Below, in pieces: positions 7,997 to 16,899 of a DNA stretch of 64,000 nucleotides. Below the pieces are notes generated by a model. It searched no databases, was not told the DNA's origin, and saw only the letters and a list, made by a program, of their open reading frames with translations. Each line of letters starts with the position of its first letter. Position 1 is the first letter of the stretch. This stretch comes from Myxococcus stipitatus (GTDB taxonomy: Bacteria; Myxococcota; Myxococcia; Myxococcales; Myxococcaceae). The position numbers were made by a program, and so were the translations under genes. The DNA lies in assembly GCF_021412625.1 (NCBI RefSeq), contig NZ_JAKCFI010000001.1, positions 1 through 64,000 of the forward strand. The letters are read 5' to 3'.

Positions 7997-10900
7997 CGAC
8001 CCATTCCTCCTCCGTGTTGCCGCCCCCGCCGGGGCGGGATGGCCGTCGCGTGGAGGCGCTGCGCGCGGCGTTGCGCGAGCGCGTGCTGGTGCTCGACGGC
8101 GCCATGGGCACGCTCTTGCAGGGCAAGGACCTCAAGGCCGCGGACTTCGGTGGGCCGGAGTACGAGGGTTGCAACGAGCACCTGGTGCTGACGCGGCCGG
8201 ACGTCATCGAGGACATCCACGCGCGCTACTTCGCGGCGGGCGCGGACGTGACGGAGACGGACAGCTTCGGCGGCACGCCGGTGGTGCTCAACGAGTTCGG
8301 CCTGGGGCACAAGGCGCTCGAAATCAACGAGGCCTCCGCGCGGCTGGCGCGCAAGGCGGCGGAGGCGGCCGAGGCGCGCGACGGGCGCATGCGCTGGGTG
8401 GCGGGGTCGGTGGGGCCCACCACCAAGGCCATCAGCGTGACGGGCGGCATCACCTTCGAGGCGCTGGTGGACAACTTCGCCGTGCAGGCGGAGGGGCTCG
8501 CGCTGGGCGGCTCCGACTACCTGCTGGTGGAGACGGCGCAGGACACGCGCAACATCAAGGCGGCCCTGCTGGGCATCGACCGGGCCTTCCGCAAGTTGGG
8601 CTATGCGCTGCCGGTGGCGGTGTCCGGCACCATCGAACCCATGGGCACGATGCTCGCGGGGCAGAGCGTGGAGAGCCTGGCCGCGTCGCTGGAGCATGTG
8701 GAGCTCCTGTACCTGGGGCTCAACTGCGCCACGGGGCCGGACTTCATGACGGACCACGTCCGCTCGCTGGCGGCGCTGACCTCCGCCCCGGTGTCGTGCG
8801 TGCCCAACGCGGGCCTGCCGGACGAGAACGGGCACTACCTGGAGACGCCGGAGATGATTGCCCGCTCGCTCACGCGCTTCTGTGAGCAGGGCTGGCTCAA
8901 CGTGGTGGGGGGCTGTTGTGGCACGCACGAGGGCCACATCCGCGCGCTGGCGCAGGCGGTGAAGGGGCTCAAGCCGCGCGTCGCCCGGTCCCGCTCGCGC
9001 TCGACGCTGTCGGGTGTGGACTACCTGGAGGTGACGGACGAGCTGCGGCCGGTCATCGTCGGCGAGCGCACCAACGTCATCGGCAGCAAGAAGTTCAAGG
9101 AGCTCATCGTCGCCGGGCAGGTGGAGGACGCGTCGGAGATCGCCCGCGCCCAGGTGAAGCGCGGCGCGCAGGTCATCGACATCTGCCTGGCCAACCCGGA
9201 CCGGGACGAGCTGGAGGACATGCGGCGCTTCCTGGAGGTGGTCGTCAAGAAGGTGCGCGTGCCCTTGATGATCGACTCCACGGACGAGGCCGTCATCGAG
9301 ATGGCGCTGACGTACAGCCAGGGCAAGGCCATCATCAACTCCGTCAACCTGGAGGACGGGGAGGAGCGCTTCGAGAAGGTGGTGCCGCTGGCGCGCCGCT
9401 TCGGCGCGGCGCTGGTGGTGGGCTGCATCGACGAGACGGGCATGGCGGTGTCCCGCGAGCGCAAGCTGGCGGTGGCCGAGCGCTCCTTCGAGCTGTTGAC
9501 GCGGAAGTACGGCATGCGGGCGGAGGACCTGTACTTCGACCCGCTCGTCTTCCCGTGCGCCTCCGGCGACGCGCAGTACACGGGCAGCGGCGTGGAGACG
9601 GTGGAGGGCGTGCGCCTCATCAAGCAGCGCTTCCCCCAGTGCCGCACGGTGCTGGGCATCTCCAACGTGTCCTTCGGCCTGCCCACCGCGGGCCGCGAGG
9701 TGCTCAACTCCGTCTTCCTGTACCACTGCGTGCAGGCGGGCCTGGACATGGCGCTCGTCAATTCGGAGAAGCTGGAGCGCTACGCGTCGCTGCCGGAGGA
9801 GGAGCGCAAGCTGGCGGAGGACCTGCTGTACAACCGGGGACAGGACCCGGTGACGCCCTTCGCCGCGCACTTCCGCGAGCGCAAGGCGGCCAAGGTGCAG
9901 GTGAGCGCGCTGCCCCTGGAGGAGCGGCTCCAGCGCTACATCATCGAGGGTTCGCGCGACGGCCTGTTCGCGGACCTGGAGCTGGCGCTGGCGAAGTACA
10001 AGCCGTTGGAGATCATCAACGGCCCGCTGATGAAGGGCATGGACGAGGTGGGGCGGCTGTTCGCGGCCAACGAGCTCATCGTCGCGGAGGTGCTCCAGAG
10101 CGCCGAATCGATGAAGGCCGCGGTGGGCTTCCTGGAGCCGCACATGAGCTCGTCCCAGACGGCCACGCGCGGCAAGGTGGTGCTCGCCACGGTGAAGGGC
10201 GACGTCCACGACATCGGCAAGAACCTGGTCGAAATCATCCTGGCCAACAACGGCTTCCAGGTGGTGAACCTGGGCATCAAGGTGCCGCCCGAGCAGCTCG
10301 TCCAGGCGGTGCGCGAGCACCGGCCGGACATCCTCGGCCTGTCGGGCCTCTTGGTGAAGAGCGCGCACCAGATGGTGGCGACCGCGGAGGACCTCAAGCG
10401 CGCGGGGGTGGAGACGCCCATCCTGGTGGGCGGCGCGGCGCTGAGCCGCAACTTCGTGGACCGCAACATCGCCCCGGCCTACGGCGGCGGCACGGTGGCC
10501 TACGCGCAGGACGCGATGAGTGGCCTCGACCTGGCGAAGCAGATCGTCGACCCGTCCTCGCACGAGCGGCTGCGCGGCGAATTGGCCGAGCGCCGGGTGA
10601 AGCTGGCCCAGGAGGTCAAGGAGCGCCCCCGGACGGAGGCGGTCGTGGTCCGTCCGCGCAGCGCGGAGATTCGCGTGCTGGACGCGGTGCCGGCCGCGCC
10701 GGACTGGGAGCGGCACGTGCTCACCAACACGCCGCTGGACCACATCTGGAAGTTCATCAACCCCGTCATGCTGTACGGGCGGCACCTGGGCCTGCGCGGC
10801 TCCGCGCGCGCGCTGGGCACGGCGGCGGAGGCGGAGCTGGCGAAGACGGAGGAGGGGCGCAAGGCGCTCGCGCTCAAGGAGGCCGTGGAGGAGCTCAAGG

Positions 10901-11508
10901 GCATGCTGCGCGACGGCCTCATGCAGGCGCGCGCCGTGTTCCAGTTCTTCAAGGCCGGCTCGGACGGCAACCGCGTGGTGCTCTTCGACGGGACGACGGG
11001 CCGCGAGGCCGCCTCCTTCGACTTCCCCCGGCAGGACCGCGACGGCGGCCTGTGCCTGTCGGACTACCTGCGCCCGCTGGACCGCGGCGTCCCGTCGGAC
11101 AACGTGGCCATGTTCGTGGTGACGGCGGGCGCGGGCATCCGCGAGCTGTCCGAGTCGCTCAAGGCGAAGGGCGAGTTCCTGAAGATGCACGCGGTGCAGG
11201 CGCTGGCGCTGGAGACGGCGGAGGGCTACGCGGAGCTGCTGCACACGCAGCTGCGCAGCATGTGGGGCACGCCGGACGCGCCGGACATGACGATGCTGGA
11301 GCGCTTCCGCGCCGAGTACGCCGGCAAGCGCTACTCGTTCGGCTACCCCGCGTGTCCCCGGCTGGAGGACCAGTCGAAGCTGTTCGCGGCGCTGCGGCCG
11401 GAGGAGATCGGCGTGCAGCTCACCGACGGCTGCATGATGGAGCCGGAGGCGTCCGTCTCCGCCCTCGTCTTCCACCACCCGCAGGCGTCGTACTTCTCCG
11501 TGACGTGA
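7993..11508 (+). CDS. metH: cobalamin-dependent methionine synthase
   Basis: A 1171-residue full-length MetH, which transfers a methyl group from 5-methyltetrahydrofolate via cobalamin to homocysteine. Domains in order: homocysteine-binding barrel with early DGAMGTLLQ and the zinc-ligand motif GGCCGTHEGHIRAL near residue 305; pterin-binding domain (GERTNVIGSKKFKELI); cobalamin cap and B12-binding domain with GDVHDIGKN (the DxHxxG motif, near 737) and later GLSGLLVKS; C-terminal SAM-dependent reactivation domain ending in GVQLTDGCMMEPEASVS. Slightly shorter than the 1227-residue E. coli protein but with all modules. Translationally coupled to the ArsR-methyltransferase gene. Confidence 0.98.
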   Translation: MTTHSSSVLPPPPGRDGRRVEALRAALRERVLVLDGAMGTLLQGKDLKAADFGGPEYEGCNEHLVLTRPDVIEDIHARYFAAGADVTETDSFGGTPVVLNEFGLGHKALEINEASARLARKAAEAAEARDGRMRWVAGSVGPTTKAISVTGGITFEALVDNFAVQAEGLALGGSDYLLVETAQDTRNIKAALLGIDRAFRKLGYALPVAVSGTIEPMGTMLAGQSVESLAASLEHVELLYLGLNCATGPDFMTDHVRSLAALTSAPVSCVPNAGLPDENGHYLETPEMIARSLTRFCEQGWLNVVGGCCGTHEGHIRALAQAVKGLKPRVARSRSRSTLSGVDYLEVTDELRPVIVGERTNVIGSKKFKELIVAGQVEDASEIARAQVKRGAQVIDICLANPDRDELEDMRRFLEVVVKKVRVPLMIDSTDEAVIEMALTYSQGKAIINSVNLEDGEERFEKVVPLARRFGAALVVGCIDETGMAVSRERKLAVAERSFELLTRKYGMRAEDLYFDPLVFPCASGDAQYTGSGVETVEGVRLIKQRFPQCRTVLGISNVSFGLPTAGREVLNSVFLYHCVQAGLDMALVNSEKLERYASLPEEERKLAEDLLYNRGQDPVTPFAAHFRERKAAKVQVSALPLEERLQRYIIEGSRDGLFADLELALAKYKPLEIINGPLMKGMDEVGRLFAANELIVAEVLQSAESMKAAVGFLEPHMSSSQTATRGKVVLATVKGDVHDIGKNLVEIILANNGFQVVNLGIKVPPEQLVQAVREHRPDILGLSGLLVKSAHQMVATAEDLKRAGVETPILVGGAALSRNFVDRNIAPAYGGGTVAYAQDAMSGLDLAKQIVDPSSHERLRGELAERRVKLAQEVKERPRTEAVVVRPRSAEIRVLDAVPAAPDWERHVLTNTPLDHIWKFINPVMLYGRHLGLRGSARALGTAAEAELAKTEEGRKALALKEAVEELKGMLRDGLMQARAVFQFFKAGSDGNRVVLFDGTTGREAASFDFPRQDRDGGLCLSDYLRPLDRGVPSDNVAMFVVTAGAGIRELSESLKAKGEFLKMHAVQALALETAEGYAELLHTQLRSMWGTPDAPDMTMLERFRAEYAGKRYSFGYPACPRLEDQSKLFAALRPEEIGVQLTDGCMMEPEASVSALVFHHPQASYFSVT

Positions 11509-11536
11509 GCCGCGCGAGCCTCGTGGGGGGCCCGTG

Positions 11537-12133
11537 TCAGAAGCGGCCTCCCAGGCTCAGGCCCGCGTTGAAGAGGTTCCCGTCGTCCTCGTCGCGGGGC
11601 GCCCAGTCGCCGCCCGTCAGGACGCGGAAGGTGGCCCGCGCCCCGGCCGTCACGCCGCTGAAGCGGTACTCGAGTCCGGCGGTGAGGGGGAACTCGGCGA
11701 TGAAGGTGTCGTCGAAGCCGCTGGCGTTGGCTCCGGAGGTCGGGTCCAGGTAGCTGACGCCCACGCCCGCGCCCAGGAAGGGCTTCCAGCGCTCGCGGAC
11801 GGTGGGCCCCAGCTTGGCGACGGCGCTGAGGTTGTGTCGCCACAGCGTGGCGTTCGGGAGGTCCTCGAAGCCGTTGGCGGAGCCCTCGTAGCCCGCCTCG
11901 ACGCCGAGCGCGCGCAGCACCTGGGCGTCGGCCTGGAGGCCGAAGAAGGTCCCCAGTCCCGTCTGCGCGCCCAGGTGGCCGGTGTAGGTGGACAGGCCGC
12001 TGCGCACGGTGAGGCCGGGGGCGCCGAAGCCGGGGGCCGCCTGCTGTTGCTTTCGAGAGGTGTCCTGGGCGAGCGAGGGGACGGCCCACAGGGTCGCCGC
12101 CAGGATGCCTGTCCGCCACGTCGGGAGTTCCAT
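11537..12133 (-). CDS. putative outer-membrane beta-barrel protein
   Basis: A 198-residue protein with a cleavable signal (GILAATLWAVPSLAQ; predicted cut after AQ). The mature chain alternates short glycine-rich beta segments such as LGAQTGLGTFFGLQADAQ, KPFLGAGVGVSYLDP and AGLEYRFSGVTAGARATF, and ends in GLSLGGRF with a C-terminal Phe. This is typical of small outer-membrane barrels (OmpW/OmpA-like porin superfamily). Ligand unknown. Starts at the ATG at 12133, divergent from the MetE-like gene. Confidence 0.8.
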   Translation of the reverse strand: MELPTWRTGILAATLWAVPSLAQDTSRKQQQAAPGFGAPGLTVRSGLSTYTGHLGAQTGLGTFFGLQADAQVLRALGVEAGYEGSANGFEDLPNATLWRHNLSAVAKLGPTVRERWKPFLGAGVGVSYLDPTSGANASGFDDTFIAEFPLTAGLEYRFSGVTAGARATFRVLTGGDWAPRDEDDGNLFNAGLSLGGRF

Positions 12134-12265
12134 GCCGTGTCCCTCCTCCTCCGGGCGCCCTGGGGGCCCCTGGGAAGGATGGAATCGGACGCGCCGGCCG
12201 GGAGCCGACGCCCGGGCTGTCCCGAGCCGCCCCGCGCGAGGAGGGAGCGGGTAGACTCGCCGGCC

Positions 12266-13357
12266 ATGAACGCGCCGAACATCCGCCGAGCCGTCCAGCT
12301 GCTGCCCGCTTGCGCCACCACGGGCATCGGGAGCCTGCCGCATACGCAGGTCGAGCTGGGGCTCCAGGTGGCCCTGTCGATGGACATCCCGTTCCTGCCG
12401 CAGCTGCCCGTGGGCAAGCCGTCGGAGCTGATGATTCCGGCCGCCCTGGAGGGGCTGCCCGGCCTGCGCTTCGACGACGAGGGGTTGTGCACGGTGGACC
12501 TCGCGGAGTGGGAGGCCGGGCGGGGGGCCTTCGAGGCGCGGTTGGACGAGGCGCTGGCCGCGGGGGCGTTGGAGGCCTACGAGCCCTCGCCCGAGGCGTG
12601 CCGCGCGTGGCGTCCGTTCCTGTGGGAGGTGGAGCACCGCAAGCTCGCCTTCGCGAAGGCGCAGCTCGCCGGCCCCTTCACGGTGCGCTCGGTGACGCGC
12701 GCGGACACGGGGCTGTCCACGCTGGAGGTGCCGGGGCTCGACCAGGCCATCTACCGGCTGGTGCTCGCGCGCTCCCTGGCGATGGTGAAGGCGCTGCGGC
12801 GCATGGGCACCACGCCGTTGTTCTACCTGGACGAGCCCGGCCTCTACGCCTTCCAGCGCGTCCAGCCGCGACACCTGCTGGCGCTCCAGGAGCTGCGGCT
12901 GCTCGTCGTCGCGTTGCAGCGCGAGGGCGCGCTGGTGGGGCTGCACTGCTGTGGGAACACGGACTGGGGCGCGCTGCTGGACGTCCAGCCGGACCTGCTG
13001 TCGTTGGACGTGAGGCTGTCGCTGGACGCGATGCTGGAGGAGGGCGAGGCGCTGGAGCGCTTCCTGGCGTCGGGCGCGACGCTGAGCCTGGGCATCATCC
13101 CCACGGACCTGGCGTCGACGTACGAGGTGACGGAGCTGGCGGACTCGGTGGAGGCGTCGTTGAAGGCGGCGTTGCCCAGGGGCTTCAGCTTCACCCGCGC
13201 GGTGTCCACCACGCTGCTGACGCCCGCGTGCGGCCTGGCGATGCGCTCGGTGAAGGACGCCGAGCGCATCCTCGGGGAGCTGAAGGTGGCGCAGCGGCGG
13301 CTGCGGGGAGCGCTCGACGCGGAGCGGCCCCTGCTGCACTCGCCGCCGCCCCACTGA
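12266..13357 (+). CDS. UROD/MetE-like protein (core methionine-synthase type)
   Basis: A 363-residue protein with the fold of the catalytic C-terminal half of cobalamin-independent methionine synthase. Visible features are TTGIGSLPHTQVELGL near the start, the zinc-site segment VGLHCCGNTDW (His-x-Cys pattern), and TPACGL near the end with the third likely zinc Cys. The N-terminal half of classical MetE is absent. Such short core-MetE proteins include folate-independent methionine synthases that take methyl groups from other donors, and also uncharacterised homologues. Lying one gene from metH, it may have a methyl-transfer role in methionine metabolism; the methyl donor cannot be told from sequence. 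Start ATG at 12266. Confidence 0.75.
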   Translation: MNAPNIRRAVQLLPACATTGIGSLPHTQVELGLQVALSMDIPFLPQLPVGKPSELMIPAALEGLPGLRFDDEGLCTVDLAEWEAGRGAFEARLDEALAAGALEAYEPSPEACRAWRPFLWEVEHRKLAFAKAQLAGPFTVRSVTRADTGLSTLEVPGLDQAIYRLVLARSLAMVKALRRMGTTPLFYLDEPGLYAFQRVQPRHLLALQELRLLVVALQREGALVGLHCCGNTDWGALLDVQPDLLSLDVRLSLDAMLEEGEALERFLASGATLSLGIIPTDLASTYEVTELADSVEASLKAALPRGFSFTRAVSTTLLTPACGLAMRSVKDAERILGELKVAQRRLRGALDAERPLLHSPPPH

Positions 13358-13364
13358 GGGGCGG

Positions 13365-13586
13365 CTACTGGCGGCCGAGCTTCAGCTCGCGCTCGGCCTG
13401 GTGCCAGTCCTGCTCGGCGTTGCCGTGGGTGCCGCCCCGGGACAGGTAGATTTCGTAGGCCCGGCGGGCAATCTGCTCGTGGAGCAGGTGCGCCTTCGGC
13501 GAGGGCGTCGCCACGGGTTCGCGATGCGGCTCGGACCTGGGGTGGGTCCCGTGAGGGCCTGACTTGTGAGGGCTGTTGCGTGCCAT
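13365..13586 (-). CDS. DUF2934 domain small protein
   Basis: A 73-residue basic protein. The N-terminal 30 residues are Pro/His/Ser-rich and probably disordered; the rest fits DUF2934: HEQIARRAYEIYLSRGGTHG followed by DWHQAERELKLG. The family is common in rhizobia and myxobacteria and has no established role. It converges with the MetE-like gene, 7 bp apart, so the two transcripts probably overlap at their ends. Confidence 0.75.
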   Translation of the reverse strand: MARNSPHKSGPHGTHPRSEPHREPVATPSPKAHLLHEQIARRAYEIYLSRGGTHGNAEQDWHQAERELKLGRQ

Positions 13587-13741
13587 CCATGCGCCTCCGG
13601 TGAGTGGGCGCGCGAAGGTAGGGGTCTGGAGCGTCAGCGGACCAGCGACCCGCTCCGTCGGAGGTTCGCGACGCAACACGACGGCGGGGCCGTTGTCGGA
13701 CCCCGGACAGTGGCGTGGTGGGTGTGTCTTGTCATGCGGGC

Positions 13742-15970
13742 TCAACCGGGCCCGAGCGCGCCGGCCTCGAGCGCGGCGTCGAGGGCGCGCTGCATCGCGG
13801 TGCTCATGCCGAGCGAGGCGGCCTCGGCGGGCGTGTGCCAGCGCAGCTCCTGGAAGGCGGGCGCGCGCGTGGGGCGCTGGGGGCCCGTCACGCGGTACAG
13901 GCGGAGCGTGAGGTCGCGGTGGGTGAGCTGGCGCTTCACGGTGCCCAGGGCGCCGGACGTCGACAGCTTCACGCCGAGGGCCGTGGCGAGCAGGCTCGCG
14001 GCGTCCGTCTCGGAGGTGTCCTCGGACACTTCGGCGGCGGGCAGCTCCCACAGGCCGCCGAACAGGCCAGAGTCCGCGCGGCGGGCGAAGAGGAGGGTGC
14101 CCGCGTGGGCCCAGACGGCGACGGCGAGCGTCAGCTTCTTCGGCGTGGCGCGCACCTTGGCGGGGGGCAGCTCGTCCACGCGGCCCTTGCGGAAGGCGAT
14201 GCAGCCGTCGCGCACGGGGCAGAACAGGCACAGGGGGTTCTCGGGGCGGCACGTCGTGGCGCCGTGCTCCATGAGGGCCTGGTTGAAGTCGCCGGGGCGC
14301 TCGCCCTTCACGAGCAGCGCGGCGAGTGTCCAGAGCGTGGCCTCGCGCGCGCGGTCTCCGGGCAGGCCCTCCACCTCGAAGAGGCGCGAGAGCACGCGGG
14401 CGACGTTGCCGTCCACCAGGGGGGCTTCCTCGCCGTGGGCGATGGAGGCCACGGCGCCCGCGGTGTAGCGACCGAAGCCCGGGAGCGTGAGGAGCTCCTC
14501 GGCGGTGGTGGGGAGCTTGCCGCCGAAGCGCGAGACGACCTCCTGCGCGGCGCGGTGCAGGTTGCGCGCGCGTGAGTAGTAGCCCAGCCCCTTCCACCCG
14601 GAGAGCACGTCGTCGAGCGGCGCGGAGGCCAGCGCGAGCGCGGTGGGGAAGCGCTGCAGGAAGCGCTCCCAGTAGGGGATGACGGTGGAGACCTGCGTCT
14701 GCTGGAGCATCACCTCGCTCAGCCAGATGGCGTACGGATCTCTCGTGCGGCGCCAGGGCAGGTCGCGCTTGTTCCGGTCGTACCAGGTCAGCAGCGGCGC
14801 GCGGATGGTGGCGAGCTGGGCGGGGCTCGGAGCGGGAAGGGGGGACGCGGGTTGCGTCGAGGTCGCGCCGGGTGGGCGCCCGCGCTTGCGAGGCGGCGCG
14901 GACGTCGCTGTGTGGTCGGAGGGCGCGACGGAGGCGAGAGTCTCCCCGGACCGCGCGGTGCCGTGGGCCTTGGGAGGACGGCCCCGCTTGCGCGGCTGCG
15001 CGGAGGGCGCTTCGACCGTGTGAGGCTCGGCGGAGGTTGTTGCCTCAGCCGTCGGCAGGGACGGCACGGCCAGGTGGGCCTTGGCGGGGCGCCCCTGCTT
15101 GGGTGGCCGCGCGGTGGCCGTGTCCCCGTCGAGGGACTCGGTGGAAGGTCGAGACCTGCTCTCCAGTGTGTCTCCTGGCACGGCGCCGGGTGCTTCGGGC
15201 GGGCGACCTCGCGCGCGAGATTTCGCGGCGCTGCGGGGCGTCTCGGGACTGTGGGTGGGCTTCTTGGGCACTGCGGTGGCCTCGATGGAGTCCGGCGCCA
15301 GGACGTGCTGGGAGCCCGGGCTCACGGGAGTGGGAGCCGCTGCCATCTCCTCGCGTGGGGTCGATGCCCCATCGTCGGGAGCGGGGCTCTCGCGAGACGG
15401 CGGAGCGGGGGCGAGATGGAGCGTCGCCTGGGCGGGGCCCTCCGAGACCCGCGCGGTGAGCATCCCCGTGGGGCGGGGACCGCGTGGCTGCGCGGGGGTG
15501 TTCGGGCCCCCGTCGCGTGAGCGGTTCGGCCGGGGCGCGACCTCGCAGGCGATGGACGGGAACATCTCGAGCGTGACGAACGACACCTGGAGCGCCCGTA
15601 TCGGCGCCGCGCCGAAGATGGGGTCGCGAACCCAGGGGCCCATGTACTCGGGGAACGCCACGAGCTGCCGGGGGTCCTCGAGGGGCTCCTCCTCGTGCTG
15701 GAGCGACGAGGCCAGCCCCTCCCTCGCGTCGTCGCGCGCCGGGGCGCCACGAGGAGGCTCGCTGGTGGGGGCGGGGGGCGGGAGGTCGACGTTCGCCTCG
15801 GCCGGACCGACGAAGCCGAACCACTTCTGCCGAGGGTCCGGCGCGGCCGCGCTCCCCTCGCCATGCAGCGCTCCTTCCCGTGGCGCGCGCGGAGCCCCGG
15901 TGCCGGGGGCCCTCACGGGGCTCTCGGGGGGCTTCGCGGCCAGCGGATGGGTGCGACTGCGGGAACTCAT
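13742..15970 (-). CDS. mutY: A/G-specific adenine DNA glycosylase MutY with a long AT-hook-like N-terminal extension
   Basis: A 742-residue protein; normal MutY is about 350. Residues from about 385 onward are a complete MutY: catalytic Glu419 (LSEVMLQQTQ), HhH segment LPGFGRYTAGAVASIA, catalytic Asp520 (VDGNVARV), the [4Fe-4S] cysteines 574, 581, 584, 590 (C-x6-C-x2-C-x5-C), and a C-terminal NUDIX-like domain for 8-oxoG recognition. It removes adenine opposite 8-oxoguanine. The extension (1-384) is Pro/Ala/Thr-rich with four R/Q-GRP-P/A repeats at residues 254, 292, 329 and 363, the core of AT-hook minor-groove binders. The ATG at 15970 overlaps the SDR stop (ATGA), which supports translation of the whole frame. 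Residues 98-144 contain a more hydrophobic block (MGPWVRDPIFGAAPIRALQV) that may fold. Confidence 0.9.
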   Translation of the reverse strand: MSSRSRTHPLAAKPPESPVRAPGTGAPRAPREGALHGEGSAAAPDPRQKWFGFVGPAEANVDLPPPAPTSEPPRGAPARDDAREGLASSLQHEEEPLEDPRQLVAFPEYMGPWVRDPIFGAAPIRALQVSFVTLEMFPSIACEVAPRPNRSRDGGPNTPAQPRGPRPTGMLTARVSEGPAQATLHLAPAPPSRESPAPDDGASTPREEMAAAPTPVSPGSQHVLAPDSIEATAVPKKPTHSPETPRSAAKSRARGRPPEAPGAVPGDTLESRSRPSTESLDGDTATARPPKQGRPAKAHLAVPSLPTAEATTSAEPHTVEAPSAQPRKRGRPPKAHGTARSGETLASVAPSDHTATSAPPRKRGRPPGATSTQPASPLPAPSPAQLATIRAPLLTWYDRNKRDLPWRRTRDPYAIWLSEVMLQQTQVSTVIPYWERFLQRFPTALALASAPLDDVLSGWKGLGYYSRARNLHRAAQEVVSRFGGKLPTTAEELLTLPGFGRYTAGAVASIAHGEEAPLVDGNVARVLSRLFEVEGLPGDRAREATLWTLAALLVKGERPGDFNQALMEHGATTCRPENPLCLFCPVRDGCIAFRKGRVDELPPAKVRATPKKLTLAVAVWAHAGTLLFARRADSGLFGGLWELPAAEVSEDTSETDAASLLATALGVKLSTSGALGTVKRQLTHRDLTLRLYRVTGPQRPTRAPAFQELRWHTPAEAASLGMSTAMQRALDAALEAGALGPG

Positions 15971-16776
15971 GGACCTTTCTTCGCGGGGTTGGCGAGACGG
16001 TGGGCGACCCGGTCGAACAGGCCGGGGGCCAGCCGGTTGGCGAGTACCATGACGCGGCCGGGGAGGGTGAGGATGGTGTCACGTCGTCCGCTCCGGCTCG
16101 CGCGCACCATCGCCTGGGCGACGTCTTCCGAGGACATCGCCTTCAACGGCACGGCCTCCTGCGCCCATCCCTCCGCGTGGAGCCGGTGCTCGCGGAACTC
16201 GCTCTCCGTCAGGCCCGGGGACACGAGCAGCACGCGGATGCCCTCGGCCGCCAGCTCGGTGCGCAGCGATTCGGTCATGGCGTTCACCGCCGCCTTCGAC
16301 GCGCAGTAGCCGCCGAGCAGTGGCAGGCCCCGGTGCCCCAGCACGGAGCTGACGTTGACCACCTGCGCGCCGGGGCGCCCGCGCAGCAGCGGCACCGCGG
16401 CCTTCGTCACGCGCCACAGCGCGAACACGTTCAGCTCGAACACCTGTCGGAGCTGTTCCTCGGAGAGGTCCACCACCGGCCCGTAGAGCCCCTGGCCCGC
16501 GTTGTTGACGAGCACGTCCAGCCCGCCGAAGGCGGCGCGGACCTCACCCATGAGGCGCTCCACGTCCTCGCCGCGCGTCACGTCGCACCGCACCGGCAGT
16601 GCCCTGACTCCGAGTGACTCCAGTTCACGGGCCGCGTCCAGGAGCCGCTCCTCGCGCCGCGCCGCCAGCACCACGTGGGCGCCCGCCGCCGCGTAGGCGC
16701 GAGCCGCCGCGCGGCCGATGCCGCTCGAAGCCCCCGTGACGAGGACCACCCGCTCCTTGAAGGGTTGGTTCTTCAT
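15967..16776 (-). CDS. short-chain dehydrogenase/reductase (SDR)
   Basis: A 269-residue classical SDR, an NAD(P)-dependent oxidoreductase of unknown substrate. Hallmarks are the nucleotide-binding TGASSGIGRAAA, the structural NNAG motif (LVNNAGQGLYGP), the catalytic Ser in VNVSSVLGHRG and the YxxxK pair in GYCASKAAV. A further in-frame ATG exists at 16824, but a perfect palindrome at 16807-16823 would then lie inside the coding sequence; the ATG at 16776 is therefore preferred, with a GGAGGT 15 bases upstream as a somewhat distant ribosome site. It overlaps mutY by 4 bp and is probably its upstream operon partner. Confidence 0.88.
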   Translation of the reverse strand: MKNQPFKERVVLVTGASSGIGRAAARAYAAAGAHVVLAARREERLLDAARELESLGVRALPVRCDVTRGEDVERLMGEVRAAFGGLDVLVNNAGQGLYGPVVDLSEEQLRQVFELNVFALWRVTKAAVPLLRGRPGAQVVNVSSVLGHRGLPLLGGYCASKAAVNAMTESLRTELAAEGIRVLLVSPGLTESEFREHRLHAEGWAQEAVPLKAMSSEDVAQAMVRASRSGRRDTILTLPGRVMVLANRLAPGLFDRVAHRLANPAKKGP

Positions 16777-16806
16777 GGCGCCGTGCACCTGACCTCCCTG
16801 GTCGTA

Positions 16807-16823
16807 TGAGCGATTGTCGCTCA
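16807..16823. promoter_or_regulatory. perfect 17-bp palindrome, candidate TetR-type operator
   Basis: TGAGCGATTGTCGCTCA has two perfect 7-base arms around a 3-base centre. It lies between the divergent SDR-mutY unit (start 16776) and the Fe-S nuclease gene (start 16900). Palindromes with GAGCG/CGCTC half-sites are a common TetR-family operator form. It may regulate one or both directions; no TetR gene is visible in the window. Confidence 0.45.
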
Positions 16824-16899
16824 ACCCACGGCGGGCGTCCGATTCCTCGCCTGTTCCCCTTCTGGAGGAGCAGGCGAACGCCTAGGATGCGCCGCCGCC

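Noticed and set aside
7300..11478. Long minus-strand open frame antisense to metH
   Set aside because: Composition (His/Arg/Leu/Gln-rich, no motifs) is that of an antisense shadow; metH on the plus strand is unambiguous.
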